64,000 nucleotides of DNA from Bacteroidota bacterium (GTDB lineage: Bacteria; Bacteroidota; Bacteroidia; 2-12-FULL-35-15). Below, in pieces: positions 21,801 through 30,378 of this stretch. A program made the position numbers and the translations under genes. Position 1 is the stretch's first letter, and each line of letters opens with the position of its first letter. Where the stretch lies: positions 1 through 64,000 of the forward strand of contig CANFRC010000002.1 in NCBI GenBank assembly GCA_947449315.1, read 5' to 3'. The notes beneath the pieces are model-generated. The model ran no database searches. It was given only the letters and a program-made list of their open reading frames with translations, and was not told the DNA's origin.

Positions 21801-22237
21801 TCGCATTTCTCTAACATATCGTTGATCATTCCTTGTAATCCCATGGCGCGACCGTCATCAGGAGCATAGATACGGGTAATGCCGTATGCTTGTAATTCAG
21901 CAATTTCAGAAGGGAGTATGGTTCCTCCACCACCTCCAAATATTTTTATATGTCCGCAACCTTTTTCTTTTAAAAGGTCGTACATATATTTGAAAAATTC
22001 GTTGTGACCGCCTTGGTAGGAGGTAAGCGCAATAGCATTGGCATCTTCCTGGATAGCACAGTTAACGATCTCTTGAACGCTTCTATCATGACCCAAATGG
22101 ATAACTTCTGCGCCGCTACTTTGAATAATTCTGCGCATAATATTGATAGCTGCATCGTGACCGTCAAATAAAGACGCCGCAGTAACAATTCTTATTTTAT
22201 TTTTCGATTTGTAAGGTTCTGTAACGAAAGTATTCAT
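18851..22237 (-). CDS. icmF: Fused isobutyryl-CoA mutase (IcmF)
   Basis: This is an adenosylcobalamin-dependent mutase that interconverts isobutyryl-CoA and n-butyryl-CoA, with the G-protein chaperone built in. In the 1128-residue protein the order is: B12-binding domain (about 1-140), with the cobalt-ligating His in DGH at 25-27 and GGGGG at 101-105; MeaB-like GTPase (about 160-440), with P-loop [12 protein letters not shown] at 202-213 and NKFD; a linker; and the substrate-binding mutase barrel (about 560-1128), with [19 protein letters not shown] and [17 protein letters not shown]. This domain order is specific to IcmF, not MutA/MutB. Related mutases may act on pivalyl- or isovaleryl-CoA, so substrate is inferred. 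Confidence 0.95.
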   Translation of the reverse strand: MNTFVTEPYKSKNKIRIVTAASLFDGHDAAINIMRRIIQSSGAEVIHLGHDRSVQEIVNCAIQEDANAIALTSYQGGHNEFFKYMYDLLKEKGCGHIKIFGGGGGTILPSEIAELQAYGITRIYAPDDGRAMGLQGMINDMLEKCDFPTGANLTDEVSYLKEKDVKSIARLISAAENFPEAFSKFSAEIAKVVKTKVVPVLGITGTGGSGKSSLVDELVRRFLIDFKDKTIAIISVDPSKRKTGGALLGDRIRMNAIKNERVYMRSLATRQSNLALSKYVKEAVEIVKAASYDLIILETSGIGQSDTEITEHSDMSLYVMTPEYGAATQLEKIDMLDFADVIALNKFDKRGALDALRDVKKQYKRNHQLWDTDDELLPVFGTIASQFNDPGMNKLYKAVVNKLSEKTGAHLKSDFAVTDEMSEKIYIIPPQRTRYLSEIAENNRNYDKWVNAQKDIAQTLYSITNSISALKESKIEDKDRIIKGLQETYAQVELGFDGHNKKIIEGWADKVQQYKNEYFIFKVRDKELKIKTHYESLSHSQIPKISTPRYEAWGDILKWNLQENVPGEFPYTAGVFPFKREGEDPTRMFAGEGGPERTNRRFHYVSLGMPAHRLSSAFDSVTLYGQDPELRPDIYGKIGNSGVSICCLDDAKKLYSGFNLADPKTSVSMTINGPAAIVTGFFMNAAIDQQCEIYIKKNGLEKEIEKKIVDQFKKKGVVRPTYQGPLPEGNDGLGLMLLGTTGDQVLPKDVYEKIKAETIAAVRGTVQADILKEDQAQNTCIFSTEFALRLMGDMQDYFIQKNIRNFYSVSISGYHIAEAGANPITQLALTLSNGFTYVEYYVSRGMDINKFAPNLSFFFSNGIDPEYSVIGRVARRIWAKAMKIKYNANDRSQMLKYHIQTSGRSLHAQEIDFNDIRTTLQALYAIYDNCNSLHTNAYDEAITTPTEESVRRAMAIQLIINRELGLAKNENPLQGSFIIEDLTDLVEEAVLLEFERINERGGVLGAMETMYQRGKIQEESLYYETLKHTGEYPIIGVNTFLSSKGSPTIVPKEVIRATEEEKQYQITMVSELQKGNAERSAALLKELQMIAIKNQNMFEGIMETAKYCSLGQITNALFEVGGQYRRNM

Positions 22238-22265
22238 AGATCTAATTGTTGCTTAGCTTAAGCTA

Positions 22266-22297
22266 CAAATTTAACTTTTTGAAGGCATTTAAGCAAA
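22266..22297 (-). promoter_or_regulatory. Bacteroidota-type promoter for icmF
   Basis: On the minus strand TTTG (22297-22294) is followed after 20 nt by TAAATTTG (22273-22266), matching the TTTG/TAnnTTTG consensus. The predicted transcript start near 22259 gives a 20-25 nt leader before the ATG at 22237. Confidence 0.75.
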
Positions 22298-22395
22298 CAG
22301 TATTAAATTTGGCTGAAATGCTTGACAGGATGGTGTTTTGAATGATTGTGTTGTAAAAAAGTTCGAACGGTCAATTTTTTGGATAATTTCTAACC

Positions 22396-23442
22396 TTACA
22401 ATGAAGGATACTTCTTCTTCATTGCACCTAAATACATTTTAAGATCGGAATGGTAAATTTCAACATATTCTTTATTGAAGACCTCGTATTGTGAATCGTA
22501 ACGGGTAAATCCCATGAAAAAAGCATTTCCTTCAGCGAACGCTTGTGATGTGTAATTGAAATAATTTTTTGTTTTGTGCAACGGCAATCGAGTTACTCCC
22601 ACAACAATTTCTCTGATGAGTAATTTTTTTTCTTTCTTCATGTCCTCTTCTGAATACCTTTTCATTAAACAATTTGAGTACAAGCTATCCAACCGCTCAG
22701 TACTTTTTAAAATATATTCGGTATACTTTTTTTCATCCACTTTCTTTTCTTCGTAATCAGTGTACTGCTTGGAATCTTTCCCGAATTTATATAGCAGAAA
22801 TTTTTCTGCTCCTTTATCACCAATGAAATTAGCTAGATTCTCATTAAAATTCACATTATCTTTTACATACAATGTTCCATGTGTCAACTCATGAATTATT
22901 AAATTCGTCAGGCTGCCTTCTGAATTTTTTAACATATTGGAAAGGATTGGGTCTTTGAACCAACCAAGCGTTGACCAACCGGAAGGACTGTAAATAGACA
23001 CATCATAACCTTTTTGCTTTAATCTGTATATTTCTTTTCGAGCTTCTTTTTTATCAAAAAAACCTTTGTATGAAACAGTTCCTAAAAAAGGAAATGTCCA
23101 TTCTTTTGCTTTAAATGCATATGGATCACAAGCAGAAACGGTCAATAATATGGCTTTGTCGTGTTGATCGTAAACAGTTGTATAATTCGAACTGCTTTTT
23201 ATACCTATACTATCAATAGCATATTCTTTTATTTCTCTAATCAGATTTAATTTCTGTTTCAAAGAATCTGGGAAAGTTGGTTCTGCTAAAATTTCGTCCA
23301 TCGGTTCTGCATTCCAAGCCAATGAAACTTGTCCAGTACCCTGTGAAATTGCATAGATGACTAATTTATTCTCGAAAATACAATAGCCAGTTAGCAAGAG
23401 AAATAAGATCTCGAAAAAAAGTGGAATAGCCTTTTTCATCAT
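22396..23442 (-). CDS. Putative zinc aminopeptidase (PF10023-like)
   Basis: The protein has 348 residues. An N-terminal membrane anchor or signal (about 5-24) is followed by a domain containing the zinc motif HELTH at 184-188 and a downstream ENLANFIGDKGAEKF at 201-215 that could give the third ligand. The pattern matches the family annotated as putative aminopeptidase (formerly DUF2265). The substrate is unknown. The -7 box TACCTTTG lies only a few nt from ATGATG, so the message may be leaderless. It is divergent from the YdcF-like gene. Confidence 0.8.
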   Translation of the reverse strand: MMKKAIPLFFEILFLLLTGYCIFENKLVIYAISQGTGQVSLAWNAEPMDEILAEPTFPDSLKQKLNLIREIKEYAIDSIGIKSSSNYTTVYDQHDKAILLTVSACDPYAFKAKEWTFPFLGTVSYKGFFDKKEARKEIYRLKQKGYDVSIYSPSGWSTLGWFKDPILSNMLKNSEGSLTNLIIHELTHGTLYVKDNVNFNENLANFIGDKGAEKFLLYKFGKDSKQYTDYEEKKVDEKKYTEYILKSTERLDSLYSNCLMKRYSEEDMKKEKKLLIREIVVGVTRLPLHKTKNYFNYTSQAFAEGNAFFMGFTRYDSQYEVFNKEYVEIYHSDLKMYLGAMKKKYPSL

Positions 23443-23446
23443 CTAG

Positions 23447-23454
23447 CAAAGGTA
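23447..23454 (-). promoter_or_regulatory. -7 box of putative aminopeptidase gene
   Basis: TACCTTTG on the minus strand matches TAnnTTTG. The start codon at 23442 begins 5 nt downstream, so transcription would start at or next to the ATG. No clear -33 element was found. Confidence 0.6.
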
Positions 23455-23490
23455 TTAAAAAGCCATCAGTAGTGGTTCCGTTTTATTTTT

Positions 23491-23498
23491 TATATTTG
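23491..23498 (+). promoter_or_regulatory. -7 box of YdcF-like gene
   Basis: TATATTTG matches TAnnTTTG. The expected transcript start is near 23505, a short leader before the GTG at 23517. The -33 side is weak. Confidence 0.55.
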
Positions 23499-23516
23499 GT
23501 AGCTAAATAAAAAAAC

Positions 23517-24278
23517 GTGTTTTTCATTCTCTCGAAATTATTATCCTTTTCCATCACTCCAATCATTTGGATAATAATCCTATTGGTCATCGCAATTTTT
23601 TCTAAGAATGAAAAAAGAAGGAAAACATGTTTCTTGTTTTCATGTGGTCTTCTGTTATTTTTTTCCAACAGTTTTATTTTTGATGAGTGTGCTCGTTTGT
23701 GGGAAATTCCTGCTACTAAATATGCTGATCTTAAAGTATATGATGTTGGAATCGTTTTGGGTGGGATGAGTGTGTATGATGATGAGTATGATCGCCCTCA
23801 ATTTTTCAGAGGGGCGGACCGTTTGATTCAGGCAATAGAGTTGTATAAGCGAGGGAACATCAAGAAGATTATTTTCACCGGAGGTTCTGGAAGAATTTTA
23901 CATCCTGAAATGAAAGAAGGTAATTATTTGGAACGATATTTCTATTATTTGGGTGTCCGTCAAGAAGATATTTTAATAGAATCTGAATCCCAAAATACCC
24001 ATGAGAATGCTTTATTTACGAAGACCCTTATTGATAAAAATAAAATAACCGGTAACTATCTGTTGATCACATCTGCTTTTCATATGAGAAGAAGTCGGGC
24101 ATGTTTTGATGTGGTTGGGCTAACTACGGAGCCTTATAGTACAGATCGTTATGCTGGTCCGCGCAAGTGGGAGTTTGATCATCTATTTATTCCCAATGCC
24201 TCTGCTTTGAACGACTGGACGAATTTACTTCACGAAATTGTCGGATATTTTACCTATACAGCTTCTGGATATTGTTAA
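23517..24278 (+). CDS. YdcF/ElyC-like DUF218 membrane protein
   Basis: The protein has 253 residues. Two N-terminal membrane helices (about 7-30 and 37-56) precede a DUF218 domain with GIVLGG at about 78-83, IIFTGGSGRI, SQNTHENA and ITSAFHMRRSRACF. DUF218 proteins such as ElyC and SanA act in envelope biogenesis; the biochemical activity is not firmly known. The start is GTG at 23517. The N-terminus MFFILSKLLSF is what this family usually shows in Bacteroidota, and a -7 box sits just upstream. Confidence 0.88.
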   Translation: MFFILSKLLSFSITPIIWIIILLVIAIFSKNEKRRKTCFLFSCGLLLFFSNSFIFDECARLWEIPATKYADLKVYDVGIVLGGMSVYDDEYDRPQFFRGADRLIQAIELYKRGNIKKIIFTGGSGRILHPEMKEGNYLERYFYYLGVRQEDILIESESQNTHENALFTKTLIDKNKITGNYLLITSAFHMRRSRACFDVVGLTTEPYSTDRYAGPRKWEFDHLFIPNASALNDWTNLLHEIVGYFTYTASGYC

Positions 24279-24322
24279 TTAGCATTATTTTTTTGTGCTC
24301 TGTTAGCACAAAGCTTCCCTAA

Positions 24323-24354
24323 AAAAAAGAGAAACCGAAAGGTTTCTCTTTTTT
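24323..24354. terminator. Bidirectional terminator with GAAA tetraloop
   Basis: The arms 24323-24336 and 24341-24354 form a perfect 14-bp stem capped by GAAA. There are A and T tracts on the two sides, so it serves both the YdcF-like gene and the converging small helical protein gene. Confidence 0.88.
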
Positions 24355-24372
24355 AAAAATGCAGATCAAATT

Positions 24373-24651
24373 TTACAAAGCATCTAACTTTTCAATGTAG
24401 CCAATTACATTGTCACCCAGTTTGTCTTTTACTTCAGCGAATAGTTTCTTTACTTCAGCTCTTGTCTTAAGTTTTTTTGCACTATTTACTTTTGCAATTA
24501 GTTCATCAGCAAGATCAACACATTCGTCAACTAATGCTTCTACTTTTTCTTCACTGTTCACTTCATTGTTCAACAATGAGTTGTAATATTCTTCAATTAC
24601 ATCACCAATTAATCCATTGATGTTTTTCTTTACGATTCTTCGGCTAGCCAT
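24373..24651 (-). CDS. Small helical protein of unknown function downstream of valS
   Basis: I do not recognise a named family. The protein has 92 residues, soluble and strongly charged with no signal peptide, predicted nearly all helical (VIEEYYNSLLNNEV, VEALVDECVDLADELIAKV, AEVKKLFAEVKDKLGDNVI). It begins 18 nt after the valS stop and shares the terminator at 24323-24354, so it is probably co-transcribed with valS. The good start context, operon position and terminator argue that it is real. Confidence 0.75.
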   Translation of the reverse strand: MASRRIVKKNINGLIGDVIEEYYNSLLNNEVNSEEKVEALVDECVDLADELIAKVNSAKKLKTRAEVKKLFAEVKDKLGDNVIGYIEKLDAL

Positions 24652-24669
24652 TTTTTTTAGTTTTAGTTT

Positions 24670-27306
24670 TTATTTTAATCCCACCAATTGTTCTTCAATT
24701 GCTTTTATTTTTGATTCGGCATCAGCCAATTTCTTCTTTTCATTCTCCACCATTTCAGGTTTTGCGTTTGCTACAAATTTTTCGTTAGCCAATTTTGCCT
24801 GAACCGATTTTAAGAAACCTCTGTTGTAATCAAGGTCTTTAGTCAATCTTTCTTTTTCAGCCACCAAATCAATGTTTTGAGAAAGAGGAACATAATATTC
24901 AGCATGTTTCAGAACAAATGAAAATGCGCCATCTACTTTTGAAGTCACATATTCAAAGCTACTTAAATTACAAAGTTTAATGATGATGGGGTCATATGTT
25001 TTAACAACCTCACCTTGATTCACTTTTTCGAAAACTTGCAACTTTTCTTTCGGAGAAATGTTTTTTTGTTTTCGGATGTTCCGAATGTTTGTAATAACTT
25101 CCATGACCACATCAAAATGTTTGATGATCTCTGCAGTTCCCGTTTTTTGTTTAGGCCATTCAGCAACTATGATGCAATCTTTTTCTGTTCTTTCAGCGAT
25201 CAAATGCCAGATTTCTTCAGTAATAAACGGCATGAAAGGGTGTAATACTTTCAATATTTTTTCTAAGAAAACTAAGGTAGCTTCATAAGTTGCTTTATCT
25301 ATAGGTAATGACTGACCATCCTCAAATTGAGGTTTGATCATCTCTAAATACCATGCACAGAAATCGTCCCAGACCAATTTATAAGTAGTCATCAACGCTT
25401 CACTCATTCTGTATTTAGAATACAAATCATTAATGATATCTAACTGCTCATTGAATTTAGCATCGAACCATTGTACAGCAATTTTATTTGCATCTGGTTG
25501 TTTTGCTATCGCAGCTACTTCCCAACCTTTAATCAATCGGAATGCATTCCATACTTTGTTTGAGAAATTACGTCCTTGCTCACACATTCCTTCGTCAAAA
25601 GGAAGATCATTTCCTGCAGGAGAACACAAGAGCATTCCTACACGAACACCATCCGCTCCGTATTTCTCTATTAGTTCAATAGGATCAGGAGAGTTCCCAA
25701 GCGACTTGCTCATTTTTCGTCCTTGTTTATCGCGAACGATTCCAGTCAGATAAACATTCGTAAATGGTTTTGCGCCTCTGTATTCATATCCCGCGATAAT
25801 CATACGAGCTACCCAGAAAAATAAAATTTCGGGAGCTGTAACCAGATCGTTGGTCGGATAATAATAGTTAATGTCTTTACCATTCGGATTTTTGAATCCA
25901 TCAAACACGCTAATCGGCCACAACCAAGAGGAGAACCAGGTATCCAAAACATCTTCATCTTGTTTGATATCTTCTGCCTTTATTTCCGGGTTTTTTGCTT
26001 TTAATTTTTCAAATGCTTCTGCTTTCGTTTTGCAAACAACTGTGTTTGATTTAGTATCATACCATGCTGGTATCTGTTGTCCCCACCATAATTGACGGCT
26101 GATACACCAGTCGTGAACATTTTCCATCCAATGTTTGTATGTGTTTACAAACTTTTCAGGAATCAATTTTATTTCTCCATTCAGTACATTCTCCAATGCG
26201 GGTTTTGAAATTGTATCCATTTTCAGGAACCATTGCAAGGATAAGCGCGGTTCGATGACAGCATTCGTTCGCTCGCTATATCCCACCTTGTTTTTAATGT
26301 CTTCGATCTTCACGATCTGCCCCATCTCTTCTAAGTCCTTGGCAATCTTTTTACGGACAGTAAATCGGTCTTCACCAATATAGAATTGTGCAGCAGCACT
26401 CATTTTACCATCAGCAGCAATCGTGTCGATTACTTCTAGATTATGTTTTACTCCTAAGTTATAGTCATTGATGTCGTGAGCAGGGGTAACTTTTAGCGCA
26501 CCTGTTCCGAATTCAAGATCGATGTAAGTGTCATAAATAATTGGAACAGAACGATTCACCATAGGGACGATCACACGCTTTCCTTTTAAATTTTTGTAAC
26601 GTTCATCATCGGGGTGAACACAAATAGCGGTATCACCAAGGATTGTTTCGGGGCGGGTTGTTGCAATGGTGATCCATTCATCCACAGTTCCTTCAATTTT
26701 ATATCGAACGTAATATAATTTGGAATTTACTTCTTTGTGTATAACCTCTTCATCGGAAACAGCTGTTAATCCTTGTGGATCCCAATTTACCATTCTAACT
26801 CCGCGATAGATCTGCCCTTTATTATATAGGTCAATAAAAACATCAATAACTGCTTCACTAAGATCCTCCTCCATAGTAAAGCGCGTACGGTCCCAGTCGC
26901 AGGAGGCACCTAGTTTTTCAAGCTGCTTTAAAATGATTCCACCATATTTCTCTTTCCATTCCCAAGCATGTTTTAAAAAATCTTCCCGGGAAAGATCGGT
27001 CTTTTTAATCCCTTTTTCAGTAAGCAATGCAACAACTTTAGCCTCCGTTGCGATGGAAGCATGATCGGTTCCTGGCACCCAACATGCATTTTTGCCTTGC
27101 ATACGTGCTCTTCGGATCAATACATCCTGAATAGTGTTATTAAGCATGTGCCCCATATGCAATACCCCAGTAACATTGGGAGGAGGTATGACAATTGTAT
27201 AAGGTTCACGGTCATCAGGTGTGGATTTAAAGAATTTATGTTGTAACCAGTGGGCATACCACTTGTCTTCGGTTATTTTTGGGTCGTAGGTTTTAGGAAT
27301 TTCCAT
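24670..27306 (-). CDS. valS: Valine--tRNA ligase
   Basis: This is a class I aminoacyl-tRNA synthetase charging tRNA-Val, with an editing domain. In the 878-residue protein the HIGH motif appears as HMGH at 50-53 in PPPNVTGVLHMGHMLNN. CP1 editing-domain segments include TTRPETILGDTAICVHP, and KMSKS appears in GRKMSKSLGN near 530. The C-terminal coiled coil (LVAEKERLTKDL to AESKIKAIEEQL) is the usual valS tail. Start ATG at 27306. Confidence 0.98.
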   Translation of the reverse strand: MEIPKTYDPKITEDKWYAHWLQHKFFKSTPDDREPYTIVIPPPNVTGVLHMGHMLNNTIQDVLIRRARMQGKNACWVPGTDHASIATEAKVVALLTEKGIKKTDLSREDFLKHAWEWKEKYGGIILKQLEKLGASCDWDRTRFTMEEDLSEAVIDVFIDLYNKGQIYRGVRMVNWDPQGLTAVSDEEVIHKEVNSKLYYVRYKIEGTVDEWITIATTRPETILGDTAICVHPDDERYKNLKGKRVIVPMVNRSVPIIYDTYIDLEFGTGALKVTPAHDINDYNLGVKHNLEVIDTIAADGKMSAAAQFYIGEDRFTVRKKIAKDLEEMGQIVKIEDIKNKVGYSERTNAVIEPRLSLQWFLKMDTISKPALENVLNGEIKLIPEKFVNTYKHWMENVHDWCISRQLWWGQQIPAWYDTKSNTVVCKTKAEAFEKLKAKNPEIKAEDIKQDEDVLDTWFSSWLWPISVFDGFKNPNGKDINYYYPTNDLVTAPEILFFWVARMIIAGYEYRGAKPFTNVYLTGIVRDKQGRKMSKSLGNSPDPIELIEKYGADGVRVGMLLCSPAGNDLPFDEGMCEQGRNFSNKVWNAFRLIKGWEVAAIAKQPDANKIAVQWFDAKFNEQLDIINDLYSKYRMSEALMTTYKLVWDDFCAWYLEMIKPQFEDGQSLPIDKATYEATLVFLEKILKVLHPFMPFITEEIWHLIAERTEKDCIIVAEWPKQKTGTAEIIKHFDVVMEVITNIRNIRKQKNISPKEKLQVFEKVNQGEVVKTYDPIIIKLCNLSSFEYVTSKVDGAFSFVLKHAEYYVPLSQNIDLVAEKERLTKDLDYNRGFLKSVQAKLANEKFVANAKPEMVENEKKKLADAESKIKAIEEQLVGLK

Positions 27307-27342
27307 AATAATTTACTTACTTCGTTTTTCTAAAAAGAAGTG

Positions 27343-27350
27343 CAAATCTA
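27343..27350 (-). promoter_or_regulatory. -7 box of valS
   Basis: TAGATTTG on the minus strand matches TAnnTTTG. The transcript would start near 27337, about 30 nt upstream of the valS ATG. No clear -33 element was seen. Confidence 0.55.
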
Positions 27351-27449
27351 CTAAAAATTAATTTCTTTCTTTTTTTTGATTGTGGCATGATTTTGGTTAC
27401 TATTTAGACCTAGAAATTTAAGCATAAAAACCATTAAATTTTAATACCT

Positions 27450-27929
27450 ATGAAAAAGATAATTTTTACTTTGAGTTTTGTATTCGCAACAATGATGGTT
27501 GCAAAAGCACAAACAGCGGCAACAGCTACTCCTCTAGTTTCAACCAGTTTAGCTGAAATGACCTTTGAAACCGAAACCCATGATTTTGGGACAATTGATT
27601 ATTCCGGCAATGGTACCTATGAATTTAAATTTAAAAACACAGGGAAAGAACCATTGATTATTACAGATGCAAAAGGCTCCTGTGGCTGCACTGTTCCAAC
27701 ATATCCTAAAAATGTGCCTATCAAGCCAGGGGAGTCAGAAGTAATCAAAGTAACGTACGATACTAAAAGAGCTGGTAATTTCACAAAAACAGTAACCATT
27801 CATTCAAATGCAAAAACACCTGAAAAGGTTATCACAATAAAAGGGAAAGTAGATCCGGCTCCAACAGAAGAAGCATTTCCTACTGGTGGCAAAAAAGACG
27901 ATGGCGCAACACCGCTTGAAAAACACTAA
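27450..27929 (+). CDS. Secreted DUF1573 protein (copy 1)
   Basis: The protein has 159 residues. A signal peptide (MKKIIFTLSFVFATMMVAKAQ) is followed by one DUF1573 immunoglobulin-like domain: FETETHDFGTIDYSGNGTYEFKF-type opening, FKNTGKEPLIITDAKGSCGCT, and a VTYDTKRAGNFTKTVTIHSN ending. The paired Cys in GSCGC is the family signature. Function is unknown; the domain is common in exported Bacteroidota proteins. It is the first of three related genes in a row. Confidence 0.9.
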   Translation: MKKIIFTLSFVFATMMVAKAQTAATATPLVSTSLAEMTFETETHDFGTIDYSGNGTYEFKFKNTGKEPLIITDAKGSCGCTVPTYPKNVPIKPGESEVIKVTYDTKRAGNFTKTVTIHSNAKTPEKVITIKGKVDPAPTEEAFPTGGKKDDGATPLEKH

Positions 27930-27979
27930 ATCTAAAATCAATAAACGCAACAATAATTAATAACTAAAAAAATCAAAAA

Positions 27980-28435
27980 ATGAAAAAAGCAATCTTATCT
28001 ATTGGCTTAATGCTATGTGTAGCGGTTGGTGCTAAAGCACAAGAAACAACAGCTCCAAACCCGGTAAATCCTAACGCACCTAAATTCAAATTCGAAACAG
28101 AACTTGTAGATTATGGTACAGTTGAGCATAACGCTGATGGTAATCGTGAATTTAAATTTACTAACGTTGGTAAAGAACCATTAATTATCTCTAATGCAGT
28201 TGGATCATGTGGATGTACAACACCACAGTGGCCTAAAGAACCAATTAAACCAGGAGCATCTGGAGTTATTAAAGTTCATTATGCAACGGATAGAGTTGGT
28301 CAATTTGAAAAAACAGTTACGTTAACTTCAAATGCTGACACTCCTTCTAAAGTTCTTAAAATTAAAGGTGTTGTTAAACCAGATCCAACACCAGCTCCTG
28401 ATGCTACAACTGCACCAGCAGAGCAAAAGCACTAA
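27980..28435 (+). CDS. Secreted DUF1573 protein (copy 2)
   Basis: The protein has 151 residues and is closely similar to copy 1 in layout: signal peptide (MKKAILSIGLMLCVAVGAKAQ), then FKFETELVDYGTVEHNADGNREF, FTNVGKEPLIISNAVGSCGCTTP and VHYATDRVGQFEKTVTLTSN, with a Pro/Ala-rich tail. It lies 50 nt after copy 1 and ends at a good terminator, so copies 1 and 2 are probably one transcript that arose by tandem duplication. Confidence 0.9.
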   Translation: MKKAILSIGLMLCVAVGAKAQETTAPNPVNPNAPKFKFETELVDYGTVEHNADGNREFKFTNVGKEPLIISNAVGSCGCTTPQWPKEPIKPGASGVIKVHYATDRVGQFEKTVTLTSNADTPSKVLKIKGVVKPDPTPAPDATTAPAEQKH

Positions 28436-28455
28436 TTTTTTATATTAGTATCTCA

Positions 28456-28498
28456 CAAATCCCTCTCTTAATGTATTTAGAGAGGGATTTGTTGTTTT
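28456..28498 (+). terminator. Terminator after DUF1573 copy 2
   Basis: The arms 28456-28468 and 28479-28491 form a perfect 13-bp stem with a 10-nt loop, followed by TTGTTTT. Confidence 0.7.
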
Positions 28499-28521
28499 AA
28501 TGCTAAGCTAATCAAAAGGTC

Positions 28522-28623
28522 ATGAAAATGATACGCATCATTATACTCGCAATTTCTTTTTTTTATGTTACGAGTGCTCAAATTGTAAAACGGGATTCAA
28601 TATCAACTGCGTCAATAAAATAA
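28522..28623 (+). CDS. Tiny secreted-peptide ORF (33 aa)
   Basis: This is a short ORF between DUF1573 copies 2 and 3. It encodes 33 residues: MKMIRIIILAISFFYVTSAQ forms a convincing signal peptide with a cleavage site after SAQ, leaving a mature peptide of about 12-13 residues (IVKRDSISTASIK). The ATG at 28522 is preceded by AAAAGGTC, a possible ribosome binding site. It could be a real small exported peptide or the surviving 5' end of a decayed DUF1573 gene. The next gene starts 16 nt later. Confidence 0.4.
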   Translation: MKMIRIIILAISFFYVTSAQIVKRDSISTASIK

Positions 28624-28639
28624 TGTATAAATTTATTGT

Positions 28640-29020
28640 ATGATGAATAACATAGCTTTTGTTTGTGTCTTCTTTTTTACTTTTCTGACAAGTTTTTCAC
28701 AACAGATCACATTTGATAAAGTGAAGCTGTGTTTCGGTTTTGTTCATGAAGGAGATACGGTAAACCTTAACTACAGATTTTCTAATACGGGTGATAAACC
28801 TTTAATGATAAGTGATTATAAGGTGGAGTGCGGTTGTACTGTTATGGAAAAGCCGGACCATGCTATTCTTCCAGGAGAAACATATATTCTGAAAGTTACT
28901 TTTGATACTCATGAAAAATATGATCGACAGGATCGCACTGTTGAGGTTATTTCCAATGCTACCAATTCTCCCACCGAACTTCGATTTAAAGGGGTAGTGC
29001 TGAAGCCTAAGAAAAAGTAA
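28640..29020 (+). CDS. Secreted DUF1573 protein (copy 3)
   Basis: The protein has 126 residues. A signal peptide (MMNNIAFVCVFFFTFLTSFSQ) is followed by a more divergent DUF1573 domain: VKLCFGFVHEGDTVNLNYRFSNTGDKPLMISDYKVECGCTVMEKP and VTFDTHEKYDRQDRTVEVISN as shorter segments of the same fold. ECGC replaces GSCGC. It has no Pro-rich tail. A start at the second Met is equally possible. It is separated from copies 1 and 2 by a terminator. Confidence 0.85.
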   Translation: MMNNIAFVCVFFFTFLTSFSQQITFDKVKLCFGFVHEGDTVNLNYRFSNTGDKPLMISDYKVECGCTVMEKPDHAILPGETYILKVTFDTHEKYDRQDRTVEVISNATNSPTELRFKGVVLKPKKK

Positions 29021-29022
29021 AA

Positions 29023-29057
29023 TTTGTTTATCATTTAAGGAGTAAATACTAACTTTG
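29023..29057 (+). promoter_or_regulatory. Bacteroidota-type promoter for the aminotransferase gene
   Basis: TTTG at 29023-29026 is followed after 23 nt by TAACTTTG at 29050-29057, matching TTTG/TAnnTTTG. The transcript start near 29064 gives a leader of about 17 nt. Confidence 0.75.
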
Positions 29058-29080
29058 CGCAATTCAAAAAAAACAATCAA

Positions 29081-30280
29081 ATGCCAAAAGTTTCTAATAA
29101 AGGCAATGCTATGCCTTCTTCACCAATTCGTAAATTAGTTCCATTTGCTGAAGCAGCAAAAAAAATAGGACGAAAGATCTACCATTTAAATATAGGGCAG
29201 CCAGATATTGAAACTCCCGAGGTAATGCTAAATGCGATTAAAAATGCAGATATCAAAGTGCTAGAGTATTCTCACTCAGCAGGAATTGAATCTTACAGAA
29301 AAAAATTAGCTGGTTATTATGCTACCTTTGATATCAAGATCGATGCAAACGATATTATTATTACTACAGGGGGCTCTGAAGCAATTGCTATAGCAATGAT
29401 GACCTGTTTTAATGAAGGCGACGAAATAATTATCCCAGAACCTTTTTATGCAAATTACAATGGCTTTTCTTGTGCCGCTGACGTAAAAGTAGTGCCTGTA
29501 AAATCAACAATAGAAACCGGATTTGCATTGCCACCGATTTCGGAATTTGAAAAATTGATTACGCCAAAAACAAAAGGTATTATGATCTGTAATCCGGGTA
29601 ATCCAACTGGTTACTTGTATTCCAGGGATGAGCTGGAGTTGTTGAAGCAATTGGTGCTGAAATATGATCTGTTTTTATTGAGTGATGAAGTGTATAGAGA
29701 ATTCTGTTACGATGGTAAGGAGTATGTTTCTGTGATGCATTTGCAGGGTATTGATAACAATGTTATTTTGCTAGATTCTATTTCAAAGCGCTACAGTGCT
29801 TGTGGAGCTCGTATCGGAGCACTTATTTCAAAAAATAAAGAAGTAATGGCTTCAGCAATGAAATTTGCTCAAGCGCGTTTAAGTCCGCCTACATTCGGTC
29901 AAATTGGAGCGGAAGCAGCGTTGAACACACCTAAGGAATATTTTATAAAAGTGCAAAAGGAATATGTTGAACGCAGAGATTTTGTAATTGACGCCTTGAA
30001 CAAAATGGATGGGGTATTCTGCCCTAAGCCGAGTGGCGCTTTTTATTGCATCGCTCGTTTACCTATTGATAATTCTGATAAATTTTGTCAGTGGCTATTA
30101 GAGTCATTTGAATTTGAAGGGCAAACGGTGATGTTAGCTCCGGCAACGGGCTTTTACTCAACTCCTGGAGCTGGAACAAACGAGGTGCGTATTGCGTATG
30201 TTTTAAATAAAACAGATCTTAAAAATGCAATGATCTGTTTAGAAAAAGCGCTGAAAGTATATACAGGTAGATCAAATTAA
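29081..30280 (+). CDS. Pyridoxal-phosphate aminotransferase (class I/II, aspartate aminotransferase-like)
   Basis: This is a fold-type I PLP enzyme of 399 residues. Visible motifs are NIGQPDIETP near 37-46, GGSEAIAIAM for the phosphate loop, CNPGNPTG near 170-177, LSDEVYREF, and the PLP lysine in SISKRYSACGARIG near residue 236. The arrangement fits the aspartate/aromatic/alanine aminotransferase subgroup; the amino acid substrate cannot be told from sequence alone. It has its own promoter and a weak terminator-like repeat after it. Confidence 0.9.
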   Translation: MPKVSNKGNAMPSSPIRKLVPFAEAAKKIGRKIYHLNIGQPDIETPEVMLNAIKNADIKVLEYSHSAGIESYRKKLAGYYATFDIKIDANDIIITTGGSEAIAIAMMTCFNEGDEIIIPEPFYANYNGFSCAADVKVVPVKSTIETGFALPPISEFEKLITPKTKGIMICNPGNPTGYLYSRDELELLKQLVLKYDLFLLSDEVYREFCYDGKEYVSVMHLQGIDNNVILLDSISKRYSACGARIGALISKNKEVMASAMKFAQARLSPPTFGQIGAEAALNTPKEYFIKVQKEYVERRDFVIDALNKMDGVFCPKPSGAFYCIARLPIDNSDKFCQWLLESFEFEGQTVMLAPATGFYSTPGAGTNEVRIAYVLNKTDLKNAMICLEKALKVYTGRSN

Positions 30281-30292
30281 CTAGTATTCAAC

Positions 30293-30325
30293 AAGGGTTC
30301 TCACCTTCATTTGGAGTAACCCTTT
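30293..30325 (+). terminator. Weak terminator-like inverted repeat
   Basis: AAGGGTT (30293-30299) pairs with AACCCTT (30318-30324), with partial inner pairing. Only a short T run follows. It is a plausible end of the aminotransferase transcript. Confidence 0.4.
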
Positions 30326-30378
30326 AATGGTGTTCTAATTAATCCAAAATAGTAGCGAATTAGGATAGGATCCTATAT

